From Thermodesulfobacteriota bacterium (GTDB lineage Bacteria > Desulfobacterota_D > UBA1144 > Nemesobacterales > UBA2774): a stretch of 64,000 nucleotides of DNA. How positions within the stretch are numbered: the first letter of the stretch is position 1; every line of letters begins with the position of its first letter. A program made the translations under genes and the position numbers. The stretch covers positions 87,266-151,265 of the forward strand of contig DAOKYU010000009.1 of NCBI GenBank assembly GCA_035325995.1, read 5' to 3'. This document shows, one piece after another, positions 24,975 to 32,920 of the stretch. The notes beneath the pieces are model-generated. The model was not told the DNA's origin and searched no databases. It saw only the letters and a program-made list of their open reading frames with translations.

Positions 24975-27302
24975 ATGCACGCCAAAAACCGGCCAGGCAC
25001 ATCCGCTAAGAAAACCATAGACAGGGCGGATTTCCATCTAAAAATCGTTCAGGAGATAAGCGACCTCGTCAACACATCGACGGGGCTCAACATCATCCTC
25101 AAAAAGGTCGTAAACAAGATCGCCGTCTCGCTCAGGCTGGACGTCGTCTCGGTCTACTTGTGGGACTCCGAAAGGAAGATGCTCGTACTGCGCTCGACCA
25201 AGGGCCTCAACATCGACCCTCTCCGGAACCCGATAACCCTGAGCCCCGAGGAAGGGCTCACGGGCCTTGTCTACGAGACGTCGAGGCCCATAACCGTGAT
25301 GCCGGCATCCGAGCACCCGCGCTACAGGTACTTCCCCGAAATAGGCGAGGAAGAGTACGAAAGCTACATCGGCGTACCGATACTCCTCCAGAACCGCTGC
25401 ATAGGGGTCCTCGTCGGCCAGACGAAGGAAAAGCGCCTTATCAATCCGGCCGAGGAAACCCTGTTCCAGATAATCGCGTCTAGGCTCGCCGGGCTTCTCG
25501 AAGTCGCCGACAGGCTGGAGCGGCTCAAGACCCCCTCCATCGTAAAGCACGAGACGAGGACGTACCAGGGCAAGGGCGTCTCGAACGGCGTCGCCATAGG
25601 CAACGTCTTCATCTTCCGCGGCCTTTTCCAGCAGGTAAACACCGAAAAGCTGACGCCGTCCTCGCCAAAGGTCGAAAAGAAGAGGCTCGAGAAGGCGTTT
25701 CAGGACGTCGAGCTCGACCTCAAGAGCCTCATAGAAACGCTCGACTCGAAGTCCGTGCTCTCAAGCGAAGAGATAGACATCTTTCGGGCGCACCTGCTGA
25801 TACTGCGGGGCTCGACGCTGAGAAAGGCCGTCATCGGGAAGCTCGACGCCGACGGCATGGCGGCGGAGCTCGCCGTGATCGAGGGGATAGAGGCTATAGC
25901 GCAGCAGTTCGAATCCATGAGCGACAGGTATCTTCGCGAAAAGGCGCAGGACTTCCGCGACATCGGCGAGAGGCTCCTCCACGAGCTCATAAAGCACAAC
26001 ACCGGGAGCAAGGCCGCCGCGGAGCCCAAAGAGGGCTCGATACTCGTAGCCTACGAAATCGGCCCGTCGTTCATTTCGATGCTCCTTAAGAACAAAGTCT
26101 CGGCCGTCGTAATCGAAAAGGGCGGCGAAACCTCGCACGCCATAATAATCGCGAAATCCCTCGGCATCCCCGCCGTCGTCGGGGTGGACAACATAAGCAG
26201 GCTCCTCCGCTCCGGCGAAAAGGCGATCGTGGACGGCAAGACGGGATTCATCTTCTCGAACCCCGACGAAAGCCTCATCGCCGAATATCAGAACACGTAC
26301 TCACGGCTCATCAAGGTAAAAGAAGAGATCGAGCAGGCGGCGATGGAAGTATCCGACGGCTCGGGCCTCGGCATCAGGATATCGGTAAACATCGGCTTTC
26401 CCATAGACGTTCAGCTCGCAAAGCAGTACGGCATACGCGACGTCGGCCTTTTCAGGACGGAGTTCGCCTTCAGCCAATACGCGAAATGGCCGGGCGTCCG
26501 CCAGCAGGCGCGCATCTATAAGAACATCGCCGACAGCTTCGAGGGTTACGTTACTATCCGCACGCTCGACATAGGGGCCGACAAGCTGCTCCCTTATTTC
26601 GAATTCCCGAGGGAAGACAACCCGCTCCTCGGCCTGCGCGCCATACGGTTCTCGATGGAATACCTCGAGCTCTTCAAGGACCAGCTCCGGGCGATTCTCC
26701 TCGCTTCGAAGAAGGGCTGCAAGTTCAGGATACTCCTCCCGATGATAACGAACCTATGGGAGGTCGAAACGGCGAGGGACATAATCGACGACCTCGTAAA
26801 GGAAGTGGGCGTCCCCGAGGCCGATGTCCCGCCGCTCGGGATAATGATGGAAGTCCCGGCGATCCTGTACCAGCTCGACGACTACAAGAGCATCATAGAC
26901 TTCGTCTCCATCGGCACGAACGACCTCATTCAGTACATACTCGCCGTGGACAGGAACTCGAACGTCGTCGGGCACCTCTACTCGGGCTTTCATCCGGCCG
27001 TCCTCCGTGTGCTCGACGACATCTACTACAAAACGAGGCTATCCGGGATGGACGTCTCCGTATGCGGCGAGCTCGCGGGTACGCCGTCCGGCGCGCTCGG
27101 CCTCATGGCCCTCGGGTTCAAGCAGCTGAGCGTCTCGCCGTCGAATCTCCCCTACGTAAGATTCCTCAGCGGCAAGGTGGACAGGCTGCTTCTCAGCTCT
27201 GTAAGGAGAGACATCCTCAACCTCAAGAAAAACAGCGAAATCGAGCGCTATCTCATCGAGACGCTCGAGTCGATCCACCCCGCTTTGATAGAGATCGAAT
27301 AG
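24975..27302 (+). CDS. ptsP: Phosphoenolpyruvate-protein phosphotransferase PtsP (EI-Ntr) with GAF domain
   Basis: A 775-residue enzyme I of the nitrogen PTS. An N-terminal GAF domain (about 20-175: LVNTSTGLNIILKKVV to IASRLAGLLEVADRL) is the glutamine-sensing module that distinguishes PtsP from sugar-PTS enzyme I. The swivelling phosphohistidine domain carries H388 in GGETSHAIIIAKSLGIPAVVG. The PEP-binding barrel includes DVGLFRTEFAF, DIGADKLLPYF and the active-site Cys loop VSVCGELAG. It phosphorylates NPr, not encoded nearby. The ribosome site before ATG 24975 is poor, so the exact start is uncertain. Confidence 0.94.
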   Translation: MHAKNRPGTSAKKTIDRADFHLKIVQEISDLVNTSTGLNIILKKVVNKIAVSLRLDVVSVYLWDSERKMLVLRSTKGLNIDPLRNPITLSPEEGLTGLVYETSRPITVMPASEHPRYRYFPEIGEEEYESYIGVPILLQNRCIGVLVGQTKEKRLINPAEETLFQIIASRLAGLLEVADRLERLKTPSIVKHETRTYQGKGVSNGVAIGNVFIFRGLFQQVNTEKLTPSSPKVEKKRLEKAFQDVELDLKSLIETLDSKSVLSSEEIDIFRAHLLILRGSTLRKAVIGKLDADGMAAELAVIEGIEAIAQQFESMSDRYLREKAQDFRDIGERLLHELIKHNTGSKAAAEPKEGSILVAYEIGPSFISMLLKNKVSAVVIEKGGETSHAIIIAKSLGIPAVVGVDNISRLLRSGEKAIVDGKTGFIFSNPDESLIAEYQNTYSRLIKVKEEIEQAAMEVSDGSGLGIRISVNIGFPIDVQLAKQYGIRDVGLFRTEFAFSQYAKWPGVRQQARIYKNIADSFEGYVTIRTLDIGADKLLPYFEFPREDNPLLGLRAIRFSMEYLELFKDQLRAILLASKKGCKFRILLPMITNLWEVETARDIIDDLVKEVGVPEADVPPLGIMMEVPAILYQLDDYKSIIDFVSIGTNDLIQYILAVDRNSNVVGHLYSGFHPAVLRVLDDIYYKTRLSGMDVSVCGELAGTPSGALGLMALGFKQLSVSPSNLPYVRFLSGKVDRLLLSSVRRDILNLKKNSEIERYLIETLESIHPALIEIE

Positions 27303-27361
27303 CCGATTCGCCGTCCTCACTTCCAATTTCCCCGTGCTGGTGTAACTTTTACTCCCTGTCC

Positions 27362-28270
27362 ATGAAGCCCCGCAAGATACACGTAATCCTTTTTCTGCTG
27401 ACGGTCGTGACGACGTTCCTCACGGGATACGGCACGTGGGGGAGCTACCTGAGCGCCGCGCTCTTCTCCGGGGGGCTGCTTTTTATACTCGGCTCCCACG
27501 AAATGGGGCACTATTTTTACGGCAGAAAATACGGCATAGACATCACGCCGCCGTACTTCATACCCGCGCCGCCCTATATCTCTCCCATCGGCACATTCGG
27601 CGCATTCATAAAAATAAAGTCTCCCATATACTCCAAGAAAGCACTTTTCGACATAGGCATCGCGGGGCCTCTCGCGGGTATAGTCGCCACTATACCCATA
27701 ACGATAATCGGCATATCGCTTTCGACATTCGTCGACTCCGGGACGTTTAACGGAAACGGCGGCTATATGCTCGGCACGCCGCTTATATTCGGATTCATCT
27801 CCGAAATCTTCCTCGGCTCTCCGCCCGAGGGGCAGACGATACTCCTCCATCCCCTGGCATTCGCCGGGTGGGTGGGGCTGTTCGTGACGGCGCTCAACCT
27901 TATCCCGAGCGGGCAGCTCGACGGCGGGCACATAGTGTACGCCCTCTTCTCGAAGGGGTTTCACCGCATGGTCTCGGCGCTTATGATCGCCGTCCTGTTC
28001 GTGTTCGGCGTGGGGACGGCGCCGCTCCTCCTCCTTGCCGAAAAATACGGCGGCCCAGGGCTCGCGCCCTACCTCGCCAACGTGCCCGTCTTCGAGGGCT
28101 GGCCCGGGTGGGTTCTCTGGGCGGCGCTCCTTACCCTCATGGGGACGAAGCACCCTCCGACGTACTACGAGGACGGCGGCCTCGGGGCCGTGAGAACGGC
28201 GCTCGGCGTGTTGTCGCTTCTCATATTCGTCGGGAGCATTTCCCCCGTTCCCATAGCGCTGGCATACTAG
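27362..28270 (+). CDS. Site-2 protease family (M50) intramembrane metalloprotease
   Basis: A 302-residue polytopic membrane protein. The zinc ligands are H46-E47-M-G-H50 in SHEMGHYFYGRKYGID and Asp187 in LIPSGQLDGGH, both classic for S2P. About six to seven hydrophobic spans are seen. PYFIPAPPYISPIGTFGAFIKI between the two motifs is the conserved Group III S2P insert found in plant chloroplast and cyanobacterial EGY-like proteins. No PDZ domain. No ribosome site precedes ATG 27362, while TTTACT lies 8 bases before it, so the mRNA may be leaderless. Substrate unknown. Confidence 0.92.
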   Translation: MKPRKIHVILFLLTVVTTFLTGYGTWGSYLSAALFSGGLLFILGSHEMGHYFYGRKYGIDITPPYFIPAPPYISPIGTFGAFIKIKSPIYSKKALFDIGIAGPLAGIVATIPITIIGISLSTFVDSGTFNGNGGYMLGTPLIFGFISEIFLGSPPEGQTILLHPLAFAGWVGLFVTALNLIPSGQLDGGHIVYALFSKGFHRMVSALMIAVLFVFGVGTAPLLLLAEKYGGPGLAPYLANVPVFEGWPGWVLWAALLTLMGTKHPPTYYEDGGLGAVRTALGVLSLLIFVGSISPVPIALAY

Positions 28271-28485
28271 GGCCGGGCCCCCGGTCACTCATAAAGAGCC
28301 ATGCGAGGCCGCATTCGGGGACCTCTATATAGCCCTTTGTCGAAATTTTGCGGAATATTGAAAATCTCCGGAGTTAGGGTAAGTTTACTTGTCCGCGACC
28401 GCCGTCCGTTCCGGATTGTGCTCCATTATTTAGCTTTACACAACTAGGACAATAAAAAGGAAAACAGCTAACAGGAGGATTTACA

Positions 28486-29778
28486 GTGGCACAAAAAGAT
28501 ACCTTAACCATAACCGATAACCGGACTGGTAAATCGTACGAGATACCTATAGAGCACGATACTATTCGGGCAGCCGACCTCAAGCAGATAAAGGTCAACC
28601 CGGACGATTTCGGGATGATGAGCTACGATCCCGCATTCGGAAACACAGCCGCCTGTATAAGCCGAGTCACCTACATCGACGGCGACAAGGGCGAGCTCAT
28701 CTACAGGGGCTACCCCATAGAAGTCCTGGCGGAAAAGAGCAATTATCTCGAAGTTGCCTATCTACTCCTGAACGGCGAGCTTCCGACGAAGGCCCAGTAC
28801 GACCAGTGGGTCCACGACATAACGCACCACACCATAGTTCACGAAAATATAAAGAGGTTCATGGACGGCTTCCGTTACGACGCGCATCCGATGGGAATGC
28901 TCCTCGGCACTGTCGGCGCGCTTTCCACCTTCTACCCCGAAGCCAAGGATATATTCAATAAAGAAATAAGGGACATCCAAGTCCACAGGCTCATCGCCAA
29001 GATGCCGACGATGGCTGCTTTCGCCTACCGCCACGCCATGGGCATGCCGTACGTTTATCCCGACAACGACCTTTCCTACGCCGGAAACTTCCTCAACATG
29101 ATGTTCAAGATGACCGAGCTCAAGTACGTGCCGGACCCTGTTATCGAAAAGGCGGTGGACATTCTCTTCATCCTCCACGCCGACCACGAGCAGAACTGTA
29201 GCGCGAGCGCGATGCGTAACGTCGGCAGCTCGCTCCCGGATCCGTACTCGGCGACGGCCGCGGCTATCGCGGCGCTCTACGGCCCGCTCCACGGCGGCGC
29301 CAACGAGGGCGTTCTCCAGATGCTGAAGGAAATCGGCTCCGTCGACAAGATCCCCGAATACATCAAGCGCGCCAAGGCCGGCGAGTTCAGGCTCATGGGC
29401 TTCGGGCACCGCGTCTACAAATCCTACGACCCGAGGGCGAAGATAATCAAGGAGGCCGCCTACGAAGTGTTCGAGGCCAAGGGCAAGAACCCGCTCCTCG
29501 ACATCGCTCTCGAGCTCGAGCGCATAGCCCTCGAAGACGATTACTTCGTACAGCGTAAGCTCTACCCGAACGTAGACTTCTACTCCGGACTCATCTACCA
29601 GAGCCTCGGAATCCCGGTCGAGATGTTCACGGTCATGTTCGCCATAGCGCGTACGTCCGGATGGCTCGCCCAGTGGATAGAGCTTCTCGAAGACCCCGAA
29701 AGAAGGATCGCCCGCCCGAGGCAGATTTATCTCGGCGAGAGAGACAAGCAGTATGTACCGATAGAAAAGAGAGGTTAA
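28486..29778 (+). CDS. gltA: Citrate synthase
   Basis: A 430-residue hexameric-type (type II) citrate synthase condensing oxaloacetate and acetyl-CoA. Landmarks: YIDGDKGELIYRGYPIE, the catalytic-His region GPLHGGANEGVLQML, GFGHRVYKSYDPRAKII and the Asp-containing VDFYSGLIYQSLGIP. GTG start at 28486 with AGGAGG 8 bases upstream. A strong terminator lies at 29872-29905, 94 bases past the stop, inside the opposite-strand gene. Confidence 0.97.
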   Translation: MAQKDTLTITDNRTGKSYEIPIEHDTIRAADLKQIKVNPDDFGMMSYDPAFGNTAACISRVTYIDGDKGELIYRGYPIEVLAEKSNYLEVAYLLLNGELPTKAQYDQWVHDITHHTIVHENIKRFMDGFRYDAHPMGMLLGTVGALSTFYPEAKDIFNKEIRDIQVHRLIAKMPTMAAFAYRHAMGMPYVYPDNDLSYAGNFLNMMFKMTELKYVPDPVIEKAVDILFILHADHEQNCSASAMRNVGSSLPDPYSATAAAIAALYGPLHGGANEGVLQMLKEIGSVDKIPEYIKRAKAGEFRLMGFGHRVYKSYDPRAKIIKEAAYEVFEAKGKNPLLDIALELERIALEDDYFVQRKLYPNVDFYSGLIYQSLGIPVEMFTVMFAIARTSGWLAQWIELLEDPERRIARPRQIYLGERDKQYVPIEKRG

Positions 29779-29808
29779 CGCGGCGAGGGCATGGCCCGGG
29801 GGCGCAGC

Positions 29809-30168
29809 CTACGTGCTGGAAAAATGCTTCCCGATCATGCTGGTGTGATAATAATTGATCATGTGTTCGAGGGAGGCGATAAAGATCCTTATCGCCTCCT
29901 TTTTTATTTCGTCACTCTTTAAAAACTCTTCCCTTTCAGCGTCGGACGGCAGTTTCGCGATTATACCTTTGATCGCATCGGTGAATGACCCGGCAAGGTC
30001 CTTTCCGTCCTGCTTCAGTATGGCTTCGATGAAACCCTCGTCCTGGAGGTCGTATTTCCTTGAAACTATCTCCGCCCTCAGCTCGCCCGACAGGGCAGGG
30101 GACCCCAGCCCCGGAATACCTTCGAGAGCGCCTTCGAAAACCTGGACAAGTTCGTCTACGTACGTCAT
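29809..30168 (-). CDS. Uncharacterised small helical protein
   Basis: A 119-residue protein with no recognised family. It is predicted largely helical and cytoplasmic: MTYVDELVQVFEGAL, then LSGELRAEIVSRKYDLQDEG, FTDAIKGIIAKLPSDAE and a C-terminal AIRIFIASLEHMINYYH. ATG 30168 is selected because a full promoter (TTGTCC, 17 bases, TATATT) ends 7 bases before it; the longer frame from 30261 would start upstream of that promoter. Its 3' end contains the hairpin that serves as gltA terminator on the other strand. Confidence 0.65.
   Translation of the reverse strand: MTYVDELVQVFEGALEGIPGLGSPALSGELRAEIVSRKYDLQDEGFIEAILKQDGKDLAGSFTDAIKGIIAKLPSDAEREEFLKSDEIKKEAIRIFIASLEHMINYYHTSMIGKHFSST
29872..29905 (+). 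terminator. Strong rho-independent terminator of gltA
   Basis: A perfect 11-bp stem GGAGGCGATAA / TTATCGCCTCC with a 6-base loop, followed by six Ts then ATTT. It lies within the coding region of the opposite-strand gene at 29809-30168, where it encodes part of EAIRIFIASLEH. Confidence 0.92.
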
Positions 30169-30175
30169 GGATTGA

Positions 30176-30204
30176 AATATAACCTGAGAAGGAAGGGAGG
30201 ACAA
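30176..30204 (-). promoter_or_regulatory. Promoter of the small gene at 29809-30168 (leaderless)
   Basis: On the minus strand TTGTCC (30199-30204), 17 bases, TATATT (30176-30181), with 7 bases to the ATG and no ribosome site. Confidence 0.55.
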
Positions 30205-30210
30205 TGCGCG

Positions 30211-30877
30211 GCGGGCCACGCCCGCAGGAATCCGGCGTAGCGGGAACGATTCTATCTCCACCTATAGCGCGTCTTGCATATTATCACCACTCATTTGAGA
30301 ACAGTTCAGAATGGGAATGTGGCAATACTTCTATTCTGTCATTCCCAACGATCCCGAGCGAGGAAGCACCCCATTTCTGTCATTCCCAACAATTTCGAGC
30401 AAGTGAGGAATTGGACGCCGTTCCCTTATTGCACAAGCGGCTATCCAGTACTGCTCAGCCCTTGCATTCTTTAGTATCAAGGCCTGTATCGGGAATCCAT
30501 GTTTTTAATCAGTTATCCTGCTTGCCTGGCATCTTGTCCGGAGCAGCCTGAGCGAAGCCTGGAACTCGATTCAGTCCCTCATTCTTTAATGTCGAGAAAC
30601 ACACTACGTGTGTTTGCTACTCTTGGTCAAGCAAAAGTAGAAATTCTTTGTTCTTGTTTTTCTGTTAATGCAAAGACTTTTAGAGACAATATCCTGAAAC
30701 GAGTTCAGGATGACTGCAAAAAAGGATAGAAACTGGATTCCCGATCAAAACGCTCGGGAATGACACACACATATGTGTGTTTCTCGACGTAGCGCCGAAG
30801 TTGCTGAAGCCACCTGAAGCGCGGCTGGTGATAACGGCAATGCGCCGCTACTTCGGTATCCAGCGGGCGTGGCCCGC
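30211..30877. repeat. Intergenic cluster of dispersed repeats bounded by an inverted pair
   Basis: No credible gene. The ends are GCGGGCCACGCCCGC (30211-30225) and its exact reverse complement (30863-30877). Inside are two TGTCATTCCCAAC elements (about 30337-30350 and 30377-30391), a palindromic AAACACACTACGTGTGTTT (30597-30615), a GGATTCCCG...CGGGAATGAC hairpin (30735-30764), the palindrome ACACACATATGTGTGT (30765-30780) and an element to 30856 that recurs at 63770-63861. AT content is far higher than in the coding DNA. Confidence 0.75.
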
Positions 30878-30883
30878 TCAAAT

Positions 30884-31699
30884 CTAATCCCTCCCCGCCT
30901 TCTCCATCCTCGCCTTACCCTCGATGCTCCGCATCATCCGGATCGCGTACTTCCTGTTCTCTTTCCAGTCGGGGTAGAAGGACGGCTTCTTATCCTCGAC
31001 GAGCAGTGTAAACTGCTCCATCGCCATGTCGAACTTCTTCTGCTTTATGTAATTCGCCGCCAGGTACAGCCGCGCCGACGACAGGTGCGGGTCCACGCCG
31101 AGCGAGCGCTTCAGGTATATCTCGGATATGTGGAGGTCGCCGCCTAAAAGCCCCGGCAGGTAATAGTAGAGCGCGCCGTTCATGGCGAGCCCCTCGGGGT
31201 GGTTCGGGTCGAGCCTGAGTATCGTTTCGAGCTCGCGCCTCACCTCGGGCAGCATGAAGAGCGAATTGAAGAGCCCCTTGGTGTCCCCGAGCGAGGCAAG
31301 GTTCGCGGCGTAGAAGAAATGCGCGTCGGGGTTGTCGGGCTCCAGCTTTACGGCTCTCTCCCCCTCCTTCATGCCGTTCTCGAACGCCCGTATAAGCTCG
31401 TCCTTCGTATCGGCCTCTATGTATCCGTACGTAAGCCACGCGCGGGAGAGGAACAGTATGGCTTCCACGTTATCCGGATCGGCCCCCGAAACTCTCTCCG
31501 CGATTTTTATGGACTCCATTATATTCCCGGGCTTCTTGTCATAATCCGAAAGAAGGCTCCAGGCTTTGTCGAGCCCGGGGGGCGACGAGGCTTCCGCGCC
31601 TGACGGCGGTGCGGTATAGGGGTCGTCCGCGTACGAATACGTAAAGGGAAGGGCGGCCGAAATGAGTATCAGCATAACGCCCGTTTTAAAAGCCGTCAT
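30884..31699 (-). CDS. Secreted TPR-repeat protein, TatT-like
   Basis: A 271-residue protein with a signal peptide (MTAFKTGVMLILISAALPF, cleavage near SYA) and tetratricopeptide repeats: ADPDNVEAILFLSRAWLTYGY, LEPDNPDAHFFYAANLAS, LDPNHPEGLAMNGALYY and VDPHLSSARLYLAANYI. The arrangement, with LPGLLGGD between repeats, matches the TatT component family linked to TRAP transporters, though no TRAP genes are nearby. Likely a periplasmic scaffold. Start ATG 31699 lacks a ribosome site; TACACT lies 8 bases upstream, again suggesting a leaderless message. Confidence 0.8.
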   Translation of the reverse strand: MTAFKTGVMLILISAALPFTYSYADDPYTAPPSGAEASSPPGLDKAWSLLSDYDKKPGNIMESIKIAERVSGADPDNVEAILFLSRAWLTYGYIEADTKDELIRAFENGMKEGERAVKLEPDNPDAHFFYAANLASLGDTKGLFNSLFMLPEVRRELETILRLDPNHPEGLAMNGALYYYLPGLLGGDLHISEIYLKRSLGVDPHLSSARLYLAANYIKQKKFDMAMEQFTLLVEDKKPSFYPDWKENRKYAIRMMRSIEGKARMEKAGRD

Positions 31700-31722
31700 A
31701 CTGAAATAGTGTAGCCCACGCT

Positions 31723-32751
31723 TTAGTCCAAACCAAAGGCTCCGATGTCTTCTATGACCGCGTGAAGAAGGTTTATCGTATGCGCGATGTCCGTCTTGTA
31801 GGCAAGGCAGCTCGGGCTGTGGAGGTAGCGGACGGGCACCGAAACCGACGCCGCGCGCGTGCCCTTGCCCGAAACCTGCATGGCCGTCGCGTTCGTGCTC
31901 CCGGCCTTTTTGACGGTTATCTGGTAGGGGATGTCGTTCTTCCGCGCCGTATCCATTATAAAATCGCTGAACGGCCTGTGCGCCACGAGGAACCTGTCCG
32001 AGAGCCTCACCTCGGGGCCCTTGCCGCAATTGGCGAGCGTCTTGTGCTCGGAGACGCCGGGCACGTCCATGGCCACCGTCCCTTCGAGTGCTATGGCGAA
32101 ATCGGGCTCGACAGCGGGGGTTATGATATGCGCGCCCCTGAGGCCGACCTCTTCCTGCACCGTCGCCGTAAGAAAAAGGTCGCACGTCTGGACAGGGTTT
32201 TTCCTCATGGCCTCTATCATGACGAAGAGCCCGACCCTGTCGTCTATGGCCTTCGAGATGAACGCCTCTTCCGTCTCCTCGAACGGATAGTAGAACGATG
32301 CCACGTCGCCCACGCCGACGAGCTCCTTCGCCTTCTCGGCCGAAAGCCCGAGGTCTACGACGCAGTCCTCTATCTCGGGGACTTCCTTGTTGTTAGTGTT
32401 ACGGCTGATGTGGGGCGGTATGGCGGCCACGGTTCCGACGAGCGGCTTTTTGCCCCAGACGAGTATCCGCTGCCCGTAAAATACCCTCGGGTCCATGCCG
32501 CCGAGGGATATGACGCGCAAAAATCCGCGGCTGTCGATGTGGCTTACCATGAAGCCGACCTCGTCCATGTGCGCATCGACGACGAGCCTCGGTCCGTCGC
32601 CCGGCACGTGGGCGATGACGTTTCCCATCGCGTCTTCGGTTATCTCGTCCGTAAATTCCGAAAAGAGTCTTTTGATTATTTCCCTTACGGGGCCTTCGTG
32701 GCCGGGAAGGCCTGTGGCCTCGCAGAGCTCTATGAGGAGTTGAGTGTTCAT
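31723..32751 (-). CDS. M42-family metallo-aminopeptidase
   Basis: A 342-residue M42 peptidase (TET/CelM family), a cobalt- or zinc-dependent cytosolic aminopeptidase. Metal and catalytic residues: His in VVDAHMDEVGFMV, Asp in SKAIDDRVGLFV, Glu pair in VQEEVGLRGA, Asp in ALEGTVAMD and His in VRYLHSPSC. The start is ATG 32751; a TTG at 32772 would lie upstream of a consensus TATAAT that ends 10 bases before the ATG. The TPR gene follows 23 bases downstream. Confidence 0.92.
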   Translation of the reverse strand: MNTQLLIELCEATGLPGHEGPVREIIKRLFSEFTDEITEDAMGNVIAHVPGDGPRLVVDAHMDEVGFMVSHIDSRGFLRVISLGGMDPRVFYGQRILVWGKKPLVGTVAAIPPHISRNTNNKEVPEIEDCVVDLGLSAEKAKELVGVGDVASFYYPFEETEEAFISKAIDDRVGLFVMIEAMRKNPVQTCDLFLTATVQEEVGLRGAHIITPAVEPDFAIALEGTVAMDVPGVSEHKTLANCGKGPEVRLSDRFLVAHRPFSDFIMDTARKNDIPYQITVKKAGSTNATAMQVSGKGTRAASVSVPVRYLHSPSCLAYKTDIAHTINLLHAVIEDIGAFGLD

Positions 32752-32761
32752 CGGGAAATTG

Positions 32762-32789
32762 ATTATAACCAAAGGCGTGCGGATTTCCA
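32762..32789 (-). promoter_or_regulatory. Promoter of the M42 peptidase gene (leaderless)
   Basis: Perfect -10 TATAAT (32762-32767 on the minus strand) with a weaker TGGAAA -35 16 bases upstream. The box ends 10 bases before the ATG and no Shine-Dalgarno intervenes. Confidence 0.5.
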
Positions 32790-32920
32790 GCCCGGCGCCG
32801 GCCCCGCGGGCCGGACAGCGCTACAGGCTTAACGGAAAATTCACGCCGTATTAACCGCTCATTTACCGGGCCCCGGCATTCTCTCCGGAACGTTACGACA
32901 ACCCAGAGGAGGAAAAAATA

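Noticed and set aside
26756..27361. N-terminal extension of the site-2 protease
   Set aside because: Overlaps ptsP in another frame; the family start is at 27362, just before the first membrane span.
29809..30261. Longer start (30261) for the 119-residue protein
   Set aside because: The additional 31 residues would begin upstream of a good -35/-10 pair that ends 7 bases before ATG 30168.
30204..30729. Several short open frames in the 30.2-30.7 kb intergenic region
   Set aside because: They run through dispersed repeats, have no ribosome sites and give no recognisable protein.
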